Shown here: piece after piece, positions 47,095 through 60,795 of the stretch
Position numbering within the stretch: the stretch's first letter is position 1
Layout of the letters: the number at the start of each line of letters is the position of its first letter
Assembly (NCBI GenBank): GCA_963573385.1
Contig: CAUYLG010039314.1
Location: 1-64,000 of the forward strand
Direction: 5' to 3'
From: Cacajao melanocephalus
Lineage: Eukaryota > Chordata > Mammalia > Primates > Pitheciidae
Length of the DNA stretch: 64,000 nt
Program-made: the position numbers and the translations under genes
Notes under the pieces: generated by a model
Seen by the model: only the letters and a program-made list of their open reading frames with translations
What the model was told of the DNA's origin: nothing
The model's database searches: none

Positions 47095-47325
47095 ATCTGG
47101 AGAAATGCATTCTTGGCAAAGGATACAAAAACCCCAATTGGAAACATGCCTATGTCCAGCTTACTGAAGAAGCAACAGCTAGAGTACAGAGAGGGAGGAA
47201 AACAGTAGGAAAATTTGAGACCAGAGACTTAAAGGGGTAAAGAAAAAGGGGATATGGCCAATATCAGGTAAGATGTCTGAGGTTATATTAAGGACTTTGA
47301 CTTTTACTATGGGTGAGATCACAGA
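47095..47325 (-). mobile_element. L2-like fragment, antisense
   Basis: 'aaggactttgacttttactatgggtgagat' and the preceding 'gaagaagcaacagctagagt' region follow the reverse complement of the L2 3' region. Confidence 0.5.
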
Positions 47326-49439
47326 AAATCCCTTGTACCCAGGTTAGGCTTATATCTTTGTTTATTACATAAAGGTTTAAAATCTTATAATCAGGATATA
47401 CTAATTTATCTTCTCCCTTGACCTTAAAAGAGGAGACGGAGAGATTTATTAAGTTCCTCTTAGAAACCTGAAATCAAACAATAAAGTGAATTCATCGAAG
47501 TTTCTCAGATATTGTCATTTGGGCTATACTACATCTGTCATGTGGGATGCCTTAGAGCCCAAACATTTCTTTTTGTCCTAGAACCATGGTCTAAATCATT
47601 CTCTTCTCCCCTCCCCCACCTAGTCCCCAGGAAATTCATTTAGACACCAGTATACTTAATGACAAATACAGTGGTTACTTTGGTTTAAAATCCGTAATAC
47701 CTAAATTATAGTAATCCATAATACCAAAATTATATAAAGTATTTGCAAAAACAACATTCCCTTAGAAATACATGTATTCTTAAAACAAATTAGCAAAACA
47801 TAGAGAGCTATTTGTAGAATTTTATCAGCAGATTAAAACTTGTAACCTCTGATAACATTTTAAATTGTCACATTAACCATTTTATATGTATATTCTGAAT
47901 ACCTATGGAGTAAATATTTCTACCAATTGCAAGCCAGTATGCAAACTTTTCTTTGAAAAAGGATGGTGGAAAAGATATGCTTACATGCAAGGAGTTGCTG
48001 TCATAGAGGAGAGTGGACAGGTGCTCATATTGCTAGAAGGAGGGAGGCAGGAAAAAATCAGATAAAGTGCCAGAAAAAGATTAGAGAAATAGATTACCTC
48101 TGGCTGCAGAGCACGGTGAGCCTTCATGAAAAAGCAGCAGTATTTGACAGTCATGGTAAGGCATATTTTCTATCCCTTATTCAATTGGAAAAGGAAAAAG
48201 AACACAGAAAATAAAGAGAAATGGATATAGGATGAGGTAATTAGAGGATAGAAAATATGGAGGGAAATCACTGGGAAAGAGAAGAAAAAGAGGTTTTCGA
48301 AAACAGGAAGAAACATGGTAGTTTTCCATATATATATGCTGAGATATATAGAGGGAAAATAAAAGGGGAAAAATAGAAGAAGAATTAGAAAAGGGAGGAA
48401 GGGAAAAATGTGAAAAGGTTGAGGGAAGCAGGGTCAGAAAACAAAGCAGTGAGACATAGAGAAACCTGAAAGTGAGGATATGCCTGGTAAGATTATCAAC
48501 TCCACAGAGTGCATCAAACGGCTATGGATTTCTATCCAAGAGACCCCCAAAACACAACCTCGTGTCTGATACCTTAATCTCTACACAGCTATAGATCCAC
48601 TCAGATACACATTCCTTTCTATCTTGCTTTTGTCTAACTAACATAGAAATACTCACTTGCTTTGCTTAGGAAACTCCTAGGGTCCAATCTCAGAATCCCA
48701 ACCCAAGAACCACCATAGGTTTTTGTGTAGTGGTTGTTGCTTGCTTGTTTGAAAGCCACAGAACTTCTATGTTTTGCCTTCGCAAACATAAATGGGAATA
48801 GAGAAGAACACCGTCATGTGCCCCGAGGCTACCCAGTGGGTCCAGAAGTAAAAGTAAAACTTTCCCAACCACTTTTTCATATACAAATAGTGTTAAATTT
48901 GAAACCAGCAGCTGTGCACTTTAACCACTTTCTCTTGTGTGATTTATTCCAATTGCACTTCTTAAATAAAACTTCCATTTTAGCTATGGAAATAGATTTC
49001 CTTCCTGAACAACTTGTTCTTCTAGAAATAAGTGTTGAGTCAGATATGTGACAATGATTCTGCCAAAAGAAATATGCACCATAAACAGTGTCTTCCTATT
49101 TGTAGTTGTCTCATGTACCTCTGTGATGGGAAAGCTTCTTTATCCACATTTTGGGCATGAAGAGGAAGTGTCTCATGGAAACACACAAAAACAAATTTCT
49201 CAGAAGTGAGAATTACCTGGGGACAATTTAAAATGTCTTTCAGAGAGCAGGAAAATGCAATTTAAAGTATTGGTAGGCACTCAAGTAGTTTCATCCGCCA
49301 CTTCTCAAGGACTTAGAAGTAAAGGCATATTTTAAAGTTAGTCTGGAAAGGGCAATTTCACTCTACAATTTTCCCTACTTTTGATTTCCTAGGAAAAAAT
49401 ACTTGCTTTTGCTATTTGATAATAAATAAAAGCCAATCT
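47326..49439. other. no gene or clear repeat seen
   Basis: About 2.1 kb. Frames of 83 codons (47963) and 105 codons (48734) have no domain. The stretch 48180-48440 is purine-rich. Confidence 0.45.
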
Positions 49440-49645
49440 TAGTGAACATTTTCTCTATAACCTACATTGTGATAAGCGCTTATGTAAGTCATCTCATTTT
49501 ATCCATAAAACAACCATAATAGGAAGGCATGCTGATCTCCGTCAAACAGACCAGGCAACTGAGGGTTGTGGGCTTAAATATGGCTCCTAGCTCATATGCC
49601 AGTAAGTCAGAACTTGGATTGGTACCAAGCATAGATTATTCTACC
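49440..49645 (+). mobile_element. MIR SINE
   Basis: 'ctacattgtgataagcgcttat', 'agtcatctcattttatcc', 'caggcaactgagg' and 'cagaacttggattgg' are in MIR order. Confidence 0.75.
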
Positions 49646-50458
49646 AGTAGGTGCTTAACCAGTATCCTATGTGGCCTCTAATTGAAGCTTCTTTATCAGA
49701 AGACATATGCAGTTTGCTAGAGTCTCAGCTGGAGAGCTAGGACAGGGAGTTGGGCTGCTGAGGCTGAACATGAGCAGGGTTTGTTACGTGAGACAGAAGA
49801 AAAGTTAAGAAAAAAAGTTCAGACAAAGCCATTTAAATGAAGTCAGAGATAGCAGTTGTGTAGACCAGATGGGGAATAAACGTATTATGATCAAAAGCCA
49901 AGTTTCAAAACTATGTATGAACTTGATATAAATGGAAACAGGTCAGAAATAGCGAAGATGGTCTGGGAGAATTGGCTTAATGTATCAAGGTACCCAGAGT
50001 TGGTCCATGGGTTTTTGAAAAATGAGTGAATTGTGCTAGCTTAAAGGATAGCATACTTTATCATATGAAAATTAACTCAGTAAGATAGCAATGTGTCTGC
50101 CAGGTATCAGAGCATGCTGTTTCTGGAAGCAGCAAATAGGCAAGAAGTTCTATAAATTGTAGTGCTCTTATCATAATTATCACCATCATTAACTATGGGA
50201 AGCAATATATGAAGTCAGAAATATGCTGCATATTAGGAGGCAATGTTGGAAACCAATATCATATCCACAAGTCACTGCGGCTTTTATGTATAATACCTTT
50301 TTCTTCTGTTTCCTTCAAGATTTTTAAATTGTACATAGTATTATTATATCAAATTTATAAACATACATTTTTGTAAAAATACTATGTACTGATAGTGCAG
50401 AGGACAATAAAGAAGATTAACATTCTAATATACTCATAAATAGCCATTAACATTCGGT
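49646..50458. other. no gene or clear repeat seen
   Basis: About 810 bp unassigned. Confidence 0.45.
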
Positions 50459-50665
50459 ACCAGCCCAGGCATCATAGGGAGACTCTACAAATAATTTTAA
50501 AACTTAGCTGAGTTTGGTGGTGTGTGCCTGTGATCCCAACTACTTGGAAGGCTGAAGCAGGAGGATTTCCTGAGCCCAGGAGATGAAGCTTCAGTGAGCC
50601 GCAATCATGCCACTGCACACGATCGTGGGTGACAGAGTAAGACTCTGTCTCAATAAACAAACAAC
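50459..50665 (+). mobile_element. AluJ-like fragment, 5'-truncated
   Basis: Begins near the end of the left monomer ('accagcccaggcatcatag') and runs through the right monomer to an AAAC-type tail. Heavy divergence suggests an old copy. Confidence 0.88.
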
Positions 50666-50949
50666 AACGACAAATATTTGGTAAATTTTATTTATGAAAA
50701 ACTGTGTAATTTTGCTTATGTTAACTAACTTAGTTAACTTGGAATTCAACTGAATTTAAGTGAAACCAAAAAGGATAGTGCTAATGTAAAACTAATGGAG
50801 TTACTGAACTTCAGAGAATGAGTATTCTTGCTCGGCAACAGGCTTCTAGTTCTGAACCGATCTGAATTTTCCGTCCTGTGCTCAGGGGAGATTTATACAG
50901 CACTATGCTCCTTTGCTGACTAGTAGGACCATGTGATCTGGCCACTCAG
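50666..50949. other. no gene seen
   Basis: Short unassigned spacer before the LTR. Confidence 0.4.
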
Positions 50950-51345
50950 TTAGGGGATGAGTATGTGTTCCCTCTAAATCTCACGTTGAATTGTAATCCC
51001 TGATGCTGGAAGTAAGGTCTGATGGGAAGAGTTTGGGTTATGGGGGAAGATCCCTTATGGCTTGGTACCATCCTTGTGGTGGCGAGTGAGTTCTCTCTTG
51101 AGATCTGGTTATTCAAAAGTGTGTGGCACCACCCCACAACCTTGCTCTTGTTCTTGCTTTGGCCATATGATGTGACTGCTCCTTTTCTGCCTTTACCATG
51201 AGTAACAGCCGCCTGAAAAGCCAAGCAGATGCTGGTGCCATGTTTGTACAACCTGCAGAACCGTGAGACAATTAAACCTCTTTTCTTTATAAATTATCCA
51301 GCCTCAGGTATTCCTTTGTAGCAATGCAAGAACAGAGTAACACAT
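50950..51345 (+). mobile_element. MST/MLT1-type MaLR LTR
   Basis: Order fits a MaLR LTR: 'aaatctcacgttgaattgtaatccc', 'cgagtgagttctctcttgagatctgg', 'gtgagacaattaaacctctttt' with the polyadenylation-type end, and 'gcaatgcaagaacagagtaacaca' at the 3' end. Confidence 0.85.
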
Positions 51346-51669
51346 GGGGGTTTGGAGGAGTGAAATTGTGACTTCCAGGCCAAAGGATCCAACTGTCATA
51401 TATGCTTCCCTAACAGTCTCTTTCCCTACCATATATATCGGGGAGGCTGCATAATCTGGACAATGCTGCTACATGATGAAATTTAATGGTTGCCGATGCT
51501 GAGACCTATAGCTAACTTTGCAAGAGGAAAATATAGCCTTGTTATAGTCAGACAGTGAGATTTTGAAGTTGTACATTACTACAAGTTATCCCCACTAATC
51601 CTGAACAATATCCCACATGAGCAAGATTTAGTTTCCAAACATGCCTCTAGGGTTTAGAAAAATGATACT
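51346..51669. other. no gene or clear repeat seen
   Basis: About 320 bp unassigned. Confidence 0.4.
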
Positions 51670-51965
51670 AAAAATTAACAGGTTGAACTACAATGGTGAA
51701 TACACCATTATTCATTTGTAAAAACATGTACAATGTACAGCACCAAGAATAAACCCTAATGTAAACTATGGACTTTGGATGATAATCTATTAATGTAGAC
51801 TCATCAGTTTTAACAGTGTTCTATCTGATGGGGGATGTCAATAGTTGGGAAGACTGTGCATATGTGGGGTTGAGGAGCATATTGAAACTTTCTGTACTTT
51901 ATGCTCAATTTTTCTGTAAGTCTAAATCTGCTCTAAAAAATTAGGTCTGTTTATATAAATTATCA
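51670..51965 (+). mobile_element. L1M 3' UTR fragment
   Basis: 'ccctaatgtaaactatggactttgg', 'gttctatctgatgggggatgt' and 'tttctgtaagtctaaatctgctctaaaaaatt' are the end of an old L1M-type 3' UTR. Confidence 0.7.
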
Positions 51966-53164
51966 GGTTGAGATATTGTATTTTTTAAACCACACATTTC
52001 AATATTGACATCTATTTTCTATTTCTGCACTGTAATATGTGAGAAAATTGGCGTTTCTTTCAATGTTTCTTCAAATTCTTAAAAAATTATTGTTACCTAT
52101 ATTATTTTTACTTTGTTATATTTATATCAAATTACTTTCTGTTTTATAAACATAATTTTTAGTTGTTATGTCTTAAATGTCTAACTAAATGGATTAAATG
52201 CCCACCACAAATGCTTCAACATGGTTTATATATCCTGAGTTCCGTGATTTTTTTTCCTTTTTCCATGGATTTTCTTATTCATTAGAATTTTGTTTGTTAG
52301 CATTATTTCTTGTTTATTTTGGTAATAGGATGTTAAATGTTTTGGTCCTAAACTTCTCAAATATCTATAAATGTTCTTTTTTATCTTTATACTAAAATTG
52401 ACAACAGGGCTATAGATCTAAGTATTAGGTCACACTTTTCTAAAAAATGTCTTTTCTGTCTACTGGGATGAGTGGTGATGTGGAAAGTCTGAGGCCCAAA
52501 TTCCATATAATTTGTTTTGTCTGCTTCATTGACTACTCACATAAGCCTTCTGTTTTCTTTTTAAATTAAGTAATGTTATCAAGATATAAATTAGTGTTTA
52601 CTTTTTCTGTATCAAAAGCTTCTGAGGATTGATATGTGCTTTCACTCTGAAGATAGCAATGTTCTTTGTTTCAAAAGAACTTTGAGTTCATATACTTAAT
52701 TACATTTTCTATTGTATGCAATCTTTTTCAAGGACATAAATTATGTATGTGTTACATTTCCTCTCTTATCCATGATTATAATCTTTTCTGTAAGTGTTTT
52801 TAACATTTTATTCTAATTTGTACTGTTTCAAATATGATGTTCATCTCTCTGATAGATTTTATTTTCTCTCATTTATTTTCTGATAGTTCACAGTTCATTT
52901 TTCATTTTCTTTTTCATCTTTGTAGCACTTTCTTGACATAAGTTGTAAAAGAGAACATGTTGTCTACAGCATCCTGGAACTTGTCCAGAATTGTCAGCCA
53001 GAACATTTCAGGTGAAAATTTGGGTAATTTCTGTCTCCTATATTTTTTTGCCATTTAAAAGGCTATCAGTTGCATTTTCCTTAAATACACATTTTATCTT
53101 TATCCATCTATCTAGCAGAGAATAAACTTAAACATACAAAACTCAAATATACAAAAATGTAACC
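51966..53164. other. no gene or clear repeat seen
   Basis: About 1.2 kb of very AT-rich DNA, possibly decayed LINE sequence, not assigned. Confidence 0.4.
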
Positions 53165-56100
53165 TCTTTCATTATATTTTATATATTTTATACATTGTCA
53201 TATTAAATTGTATGTATTTGTTATTTACCACACAACATTTTGAAGTATATATACATTTTGGAATGACTAAATCTAGCTAATTAACATATGCATTAGTTCA
53301 TATAGTTACAATTTTTGTGGTAAGAATACTTTACATCCACTCTTAGCATTTTTCAAGAATATATTATTAACCACAGTCATCATGTTGTAAAATAATTTTT
53401 TGATTGTTTTGTTCTTGTCTAGCTGAAATTTTGTATTCTTTGACCAACATTTCCACAACACTCCTACAACTATCCTAGCCCCTGGTAACCTCCATTCTAC
53501 TCTACTTTTATGAAATTGACTTTTTTTAGATTCCACATACAAAGAGAAAATGTGGTATTTTTCTTCCTGTGCCTGGCTTATTTCACTTAACATAACATCT
53601 TTCAGGCTTATCCACATTGTCACAAATGACAAGATTTCTTTCTTCTTATGGTTGAATAATATTCCTTGTGTATATATACCACATCTTTTTTTTTTATCTG
53701 TTTGTTCTTGATGGACACTTAGGTTGATTCCATGCCTTGGCTATTGTGAATAGTGCTGCAATAAACATGGAAGTGCAGGTATCTCTTTGAGATAGTGATT
53801 TCATTCTTTTGTATGTATATCTGGTAGTTGGATTACTGGATCATATAGTAGTTCTCCTTTTATTTTTTTAAGAGCCTCATACTGTTCATCGTAATGTCTT
53901 TTTAAATTTATATTCTCAACAGTGTCCAAGGGTTCTTTTTTCTCCACACCCATACCAATATTTATCTTTCGTCCTTTTGATAACAGCCATCATAACAAGT
54001 GTGAAGAGATAGTTCATAATGCTTTTAATTTGTGTTTCCCTGAGGATTAGTGACATTGAGCCTTTTTTCATATCTGTTGGCCATTTAATGTCTTTCTTTG
54101 AGACATGTCTATTTTTTTAGTTATATGTTTTATTCCTACTTTAATTGAGTTGATTTTCTTATATATTTTGGAAATTAGCCTTCTATCAAATATATAGTTT
54201 GCAAATATGTTCGCCCATTTTGTAGGTTATCTCATCACTCTAATTGATTGTTTCCTTGGCTGTGTAGAAAATTTTCAGTTTGTTGTAATCCCATTTGTCT
54301 ATTTTCGCTTTTGTTGCCTGTGCTTTTGGAGTCATACTTAAAAAGTCATTGTCCAAACCAATGTCATGGAGCTTTTCCCTGTGTTTTCTTCTAGTAGTTT
54401 CATATTTTCAGGCCTTATATTTCAGTTCTTTAATCCACTTTGAGTTGATTTGCTATATAATGTCAGATGACAGTCTAATTCGATTCTTCTACATGTGGAT
54501 ACCCAGTTTTCCCAACATAATTTATTGAAGAGGCTCTTCTTACTGCACTGTGACTTCTTGCCTTCTTTATTGAAAATCAGTTGACTGTAAATGCATGAAT
54601 TTCTGGGCTCTTTATTAGGTTCCATTGGTCTGTGTGTCTGCTTTTATGGCAGTACCATGTTGTTTTGGTTACTACGGCTTTGTAGTGTATTTTGAAATTA
54701 GGTAGTGTGATGCCTCCAGTATTGCTCTTTTTTGCCAAAAATGGCTCTGGCATTCAGAGATTTATGTGGTTTCAACTTTTTAAAAAAATATTTCTGTAGA
54801 GAATGTCACTGATATCTTAATAAGGGTTGCATTGGATCTATAGGTTACTTTGTGTAGGTGGATATTTTATTAACTCTTCCAACCAATGGACATGTGATAT
54901 CTTTACATTTATTTATGTCCTACTCAATTTCTTTCTTCAATGTTTTATACTTTTTGGTGAACAGATCTTTCACTCTCTTGGTTAAATTTATTCCTAAGTA
55001 TTTCTGTAACTAATAAGAGAAATTGTTTTCTTGATTTCTTTTACAGATAGTTCACTGTGAGTATATAGAAACTACTGCAACTTCACTGAATTCATTTCTC
55101 AGTTATAACAGTCTTTAATACATCTTTAGGGTTTTCTATACATAAGATCATATCATCTGCAAGTAGGGACCATGTAACTTCTTCTTTCCCTATTTGGATG
55201 CCTTTTATTTCTTTCTCTTATCTAATTGCTTTGGTAGTTGGACTACCAGACTAGGAAAAGTACTAGGACTTTCAATACCATTTTGAATAGAAATGGTAGG
55301 AGTATTCTTGTTTTATTCCAATTCTAAGGGAGAAAGCTGTCAACTTCTCTCTGTTGAGTATGATTTTAGCTACTTTAGGTTTTGTGTTATATGTCCATTA
55401 TTGAGTTGCAGGCCATTTCTTCTGTAACTAATTTGTTGAGAGTTTTTATCATGAAGTAATATGGTATTTTGTCAAATGTTTTTTCTGCACCTATTAAAAT
55501 GATCATATGATTTTTGTCCTTCATTCTATTAAAGTTATGTATTACATTTAATTTATGTATGTTGGGCCATCCTTGCATCCCTAAGATGAATCCCATTTGA
55601 TCATGGTAAATATTTTTTTAAATGTTGTTGAATTCACTTTTTCAGTGTTTTGACAATGGTTTTTATGTTTATGTTCAAACAGAATATTGACCTGTAGTTT
55701 TCTTTTTTTGCAGTTTCTTTGCCTGGCTTTGGTGTTAAGGTGAAGCTGACTTTATAAAATGTTGGAAGTATCCCCTCTTTTTCAACATTTTGAAATAGGT
55801 TGAGATGAATTGATATTAGTTCTACTTAAATGTTTTATAGAATTCAACAATGAAGCCATAAATTCCTAGATTTTATTTGATAATAGGCTTTTTATTACTG
55901 ATTCAATTTTTTTATTCATTATTGATCCATTAATGTTTTCTATTTATTTTTAATTACATTTTGATAGTTTGCATACATCAAGGAATTTATTCATTTCTTC
56001 TAGTTTGTCCAATTTTTTAGACTTTCCAGGGCTGAAAATGACCTGAAGAATACATTAGCTTGTAATTTTTCATAATAGTCTCTTATGACCCTTTGTATTT

Positions 56101-56353
56101 CTGTTGTATCAGTTGTAATGTCTCCTTTTCCATTTCTACTTTTATGTATTTTAGTCTTCTCTCTTTATTTCTTAGCCTACCTAAAGGTTTGTCAATTTTG
56201 TATATATTTTTTTTTAAAATGCAGTTTTGTTGATCTTTTCCAATGTTTTTATGGCCTATATTTTCTTTATTTCTTCTCTCATCTTTAGTGTTTCCCTCCT
56301 TCTATTAACTTTGGGCTTAGTTTGTTCTTGTTTTCCCAGTTCCTTGAGGTGCA

Positions 56354-56405
56354 ATGCTAGATTTTATGTATATATCTATATATACATTATATATATGTGT
56401 GTGTG

Positions 56406-56441
<36 letters not shown>

Positions 56442-56462
56442 TATATATATATAATCTAGCAT
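56354..56462. repeat. AT-rich palindrome with TG/TA/CA core
   Basis: The left arm begins 'atgctagatt' (56354-56363) and the right arm ends with its exact complement 'aatctagcat' (56453-56462). The interior runs TA, TG, TA, CA, TA and is itself self-complementary. It replaces a short part of the antisense L1 ORF2. Confidence 0.9.
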
Positions 56463-57489
56463 ATATGTATATATATATATCTTCTTTTTTGATATAGGTG
56501 TTTATTATTATGAACTTCCTTCTTAAAACTCTTTTTGCTATACCCGTATGTTTTGGTATATTGTTTTCATTCTCATTTGTCTCAAAAAATCATTTAAATT
56601 TTCCTTTTAATTTGTTTGTTAACACATTGGTTCTTCAGGAGCATGTTGTTTAGTATTCACTTATTAGTGATTTTTTCAAAGTCCTCCTGCTGTTGATTTT
56701 TAGCTTCATATCATTGTGGTCAGTAAAGATATCTAGTATGATTTCAGTCTTCTTAAATTTGTTAAAACTTCTTTTGTGGTATAACATATTATCTATTTTG
56801 GAGAATGTTCCATATGTAATTGAGAATAATATTGGATGAAATATTCTGTATTTGCCTGTTAGGTTTGTTAAATCTAGAATGCTTAAGTCTGAAGTTTCCT
56901 TAATCATTATCTATATGGATCATTTGCCGATTTCTGAAAGTACAACATTGAAGTTTTCTACTATTATGTGTTGCAGTATGTCTCTCCCTTCAGACTGATT
57001 TTTATTCACTTTATATATTCAGCTACTTCAATATTGTGTGCATTTATGATTATAATTATTATATCTTTTTGCTGAATTGACCCTTTTGTCATTATATAAT
57101 GATGTTCTTTATCTCTTTTTATACTTTCTTAAAGTCTATTTTGTCTGATATTAGTATATCTGCTTTTGCTCTCTTATGGTTTTCATTAGAGTAGAATATC
57201 CTTTTTTTAATCACTTCACTTTCAGCCTATGTGTGTTCTTACAAGTGAAAGGAATTTTATGTAGACAGTATATAGTTGGATCTTGGGTTTTTTAAAATTC
57301 ATTCAGCCACCTTATATATTTTAATTACAAATTTTAATTCATTTGCACTTGAGGTAATTATTGATAGGTAAGAACTTAACTACTGTCAATGTATTAATTG
57401 TTTTGTAGATCATTTGTTCCTTTCTTCCTCTCTTGCTGTCTTTCTTTGTGATTAAGTGATTTTCTCTAGTGGCATACTTATTTTCTTTT

Positions 57490-57511
57490 GTGTGTGTGTG
57501 TGTGTTTCTAC
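57490..57511. repeat. short (GT)n run
   Basis: A GT run of about ten units inside the antisense L1M. Confidence 0.85.
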
Positions 57512-58547
57512 TATAGGTTTTTGCTTTGTAATTACCATGAGGCATACAAAAAACACACATAGTTACAACAGCTTATTTTAAGCTGATGATATCCTTCACA
57601 ACAAAAATTTAGAACTTTATATTTTTACTCCAAACTCTCCCCACATTTTGAATTTTTGATTCCACAGTTTACATCATTTTACATTACATATGTCTTTTAA
57701 AATATTGTAGCTATTATTATTTTGAATAGTTTTATGTTTCAACCTTCACACTAAAATATATAAGTACTTTATATTCAACTATTACAATATTAGACTATTC
57801 TGAATTTGACTGTCTACTTTTACCAGTGAATTTCATGCTTTTGGAATTTTTTTGTATTGTTGATGTTCTTTTCTTTCAGCTTGAAGAACTCTCTTCAGCA
57901 TTTTTTTAATAAGACAGGTATTATGGTGAGAAACTTCCTCAGCTTTGCCTGTCTGGAAAAAGTCTTTTTTGCCTTCATTTATGAAGGACAACTTTGTTTG
58001 GTACAGTATACTTGGTTGACAGTATATTTTTTCCTTTAGGACTTGGAATATTTTATCTGACTACCTCCTAAGGTCTCTACTGAGAAGTCTACTGCCAGAC
58101 ATATTAAAACTCTCATATGTTAATTGCTTTTTCTTGCTGATTTCAGATTCTTCTTTTTGTCTTTGATTTTTGACAGTTTGACTATAATATCTTAAATAGT
58201 CTTATTTGGAATGAATCTGATTAGAGACTTTTGACCTTCCTGTATCTGGATATTTATGTCTTTCTTTGGGTTTAAACATTTTTCTACAATTTTCAAAATA
58301 AGCTTTCTACTTTTCTATCTTTCTCCACTCCTCCATTAACTTCTGTGATTCAAAAATTTGTTCATTTGATCCTGTCCCATAAGTTCCATAACTTTCTTCA
58401 TTCTATTTTATTCGCATTTTTTACTATATGTTTCTAAATAATCTGGTCTTGAGTTCACAAATTTTCTCTTCTGCCTGATAAATTCTGCTGTCGATGCTCT
58501 TTATTGCACTTTTTATTTTGTTCATTATACTTTTCAGCTTCAAAATG

Positions 58548-58581
58548 TCTGTGTGTGTGCGTGTGCGTGTGTGTGTGTGTT
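58548..58581. repeat. (GT)n/(GC) run
   Basis: GT repeat interrupted by two GC steps, inside the L1M 5' region. Confidence 0.9.
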
Positions 58582-59530
58582 TTCCGTTTCAATCGCTCTA
58601 TTGAATTTCTCATTCTGGTCACATATTTTTCCTTATTTAGTTGAAATATTTCTCTGTATTTTCTTGCAGTTTGTTGATCATCCTAAAATAGTTATGTTAA
58701 ATTCTTTGTCAGGCAGTTTATACATCTTGATTTCTTTAGGGTCAGTCAGTCCCTGACCCCTTATTTGTCTGTTTGGTGATATTATGTCTCCATCATTGTT
58801 CTTGATTATTGTGGTTGTGCAGCAGTGGCTGCATCATTGAGGAGGTAGATACTCATTTCAGTCTTCACAGACTAGTTTGTTCTGGAAAATTCCTGCAATA
58901 GGTACACTGCTGGGGTATACCAGAAACCCAGGGCAATTATGACTGTCACAGTGCTGCCAGAAGCACAACATCAGGCACAATGCTGGGGTAAGTCTGATTC
59001 CCAGGGTCACTGAGGCCTGTTGTGTAGAAGTTTGGGCCACTGATGTTGACCCAGAAATGGTACAGGCCAGAGACTGAGTTCACCAAGCAAGCATGAAGCC
59101 TAGAGATTTGTGGTACTGGTTGGTGCCATGGTGTGTCTAAAAGCTCTGTCTATGGGTACTGGACTGGAAAATAGGATTGTGGGTTTCTGCCAAGTGCCAC
59201 ATTTTACTGTTGCAGGCCAGCATTCTGTCCAAGATAAGTCCTGTGCTCACTTTTCTCTTTTTCCCCAAAGCAGATGTTATTGCTTTTCATACTGGATTGC
59301 CTGGGGTTGGGAGAACAGTGAAATTGATCATATAAAACCATTATTTCTGCCATGTTCAATGCATCTTTCTTTATTGATGTGATACTACTAGATACTGCAA
59401 TCTTCCACTTGATTTAATTAGGTTTTGTGAAGGTATTTTTAAATGTGTGATTAGTTTTTTGAATTTATGTTTCTGTGGGAAGATGGTTGCCGGAGAATCC
59501 TACTCTGCCATCTTGCACTGTCCTTCTCTA

Positions 59531-59911
59531 GATTAGATTATTTTATTTTCTACAGGTGACTTCATAGTGGTCATTAAGTCTCCCAGTCTTCTTAGCATAG
59601 CCAGCCTATTGTATATGACATGATTACATATATATCTTGAACAATTGATTTGGAGACTCATAACTGATTTTCTGTTAAAATTATTGGGTATTTATCTTTC
59701 AAAAATAGAAAAAGTAATAAAACATCAGTAAAGAATATTTTATAAAACAATCACATTGGCAAAAGCTCTTTCTTTAATCACACTCAGGCTCCTTTGAGCT
59801 CTCTTCTGGACTAGTCCTCAACTTTAGCCTATGAAGAATGCAGACTTCCAGCATAAACAATTTCATCCACCCTGGACATATACTCTAGCATGCCTCCTTA
59901 CAGCCCAAGGA
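59531..59911. other. no gene seen
   Basis: Spacer between the L1M 5' end and the next LTR. Confidence 0.4.
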
Positions 59912-60380
59912 TGTGTGAAAGAAAAATAAAAACTTGGGATCTCAATTCACTATGCCAAAAGAAAAAACAAAACAAAACAAAAGCTGAGTCATGCAAGAAG
60001 CTGTTTTTCCTTTTGTTCATAAGCAGATATCTACAGATAAAAGGTTAAATATCTCCACAGGTAGCTACTCTACATTCACCTTATCTAATATAAAGTGCAA
60101 ATTTACTGAGTTCAAGATGAATATATAATTGACTCCTCCCCTACCTGCTCCTTTTCTCATGCAGTGTATGAATTACCATATGCTTCCTGTTCCCCTCTAG
60201 CCCAGTGTTCCCCTTTAAATACTAAAGCCCTGAATGTCATCTTTGGAGAAAGGCACAGACCATAGACTGTTTCTGTGATTCAATGTTTATTTATTCCAGC
60301 CACATCCTTAACCTTGGCAAAATAAACTTCTAAGTTAATTAAAATCTATATCTCATACTTTTTGATTTATAGATGCATTC
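59912..60380 (+). mobile_element. probable ERV LTR
   Basis: Starts near 'tgtgtgaaagaaaaataaaa' and shows LTR-like order: 'tttaaatactaaagccctg' (TATA-like), then 'ccttggcaaaataaacttc' with the AATAAA at about 60322. Family not fixed. Confidence 0.65.
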
Positions 60381-60795
60381 TTGGGATGACCCAACCACGC
60401 CTCTTAAATTACTACCTGACAAAACTGAAGGCTGCCCAAAGAATGTATTATTTGCTCTAGCCAACACCTGAGAAGGGATACCCTGTCTCTTAGCCACTTT
60501 GAGATGGTAGCAGTGTATCTACGAAAAGCACCTGTTAGCAAACCCAGATGGCCTAATCACATTGACCAATAATACTCCTGCTTTACAGTTCTCTGACTCT
60601 GCTTGAAACCCACTTTTTACCCTTTCCTACTATGTCATTATCCCTTTATAATGCCAGTCACCTCTACTAAGATAAAATTAAGCTCAGTTTACATCAGACT
60701 TTCTTCCCTATTGCAGTAGTTACTAAGTAAAATCTGCCTTACTGTCTTTAACAAGTATCCAGCTTTATTTATCTTTGACAAAATACTTCAAGATC
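60381..60795 (+). mobile_element. probable LTR, arm 1 of an inverted pair
   Basis: The part 60530-60790 aligns with the reverse complement of 60965-61190. Shared text includes 'gttagcaaacccagat', 'cattgaccaat' and 'cagttctctgactctgct'. Confidence 0.55.

Larger units (their letters stand above)
53165..59530 (-). mobile_element. near-full-length L1M, antisense
   Basis: Reading from high to low coordinates: a 5' start whose complement contains 'gcaagatggcagagtagg' (about 59490-59525), a long 5' region (about 57350-59480), ORF2 endonuclease text (56650-57330), reverse-transcriptase text (frame at 55387-55596 keeps [17 protein letters not shown]), the ORF2 C-terminus (about 53700-54300) and the 3' UTR (53165-53700). 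Total about 6.4 kb. Numerous stops and gaps make it inactive. I could not identify a distinct ORF1. Confidence 0.85.

Noticed and set aside
53165..59530. Possibly active full-length L1
   Set aside because: Many stops and gaps throughout ORF2 and old L1M-type sequence rule out activity.
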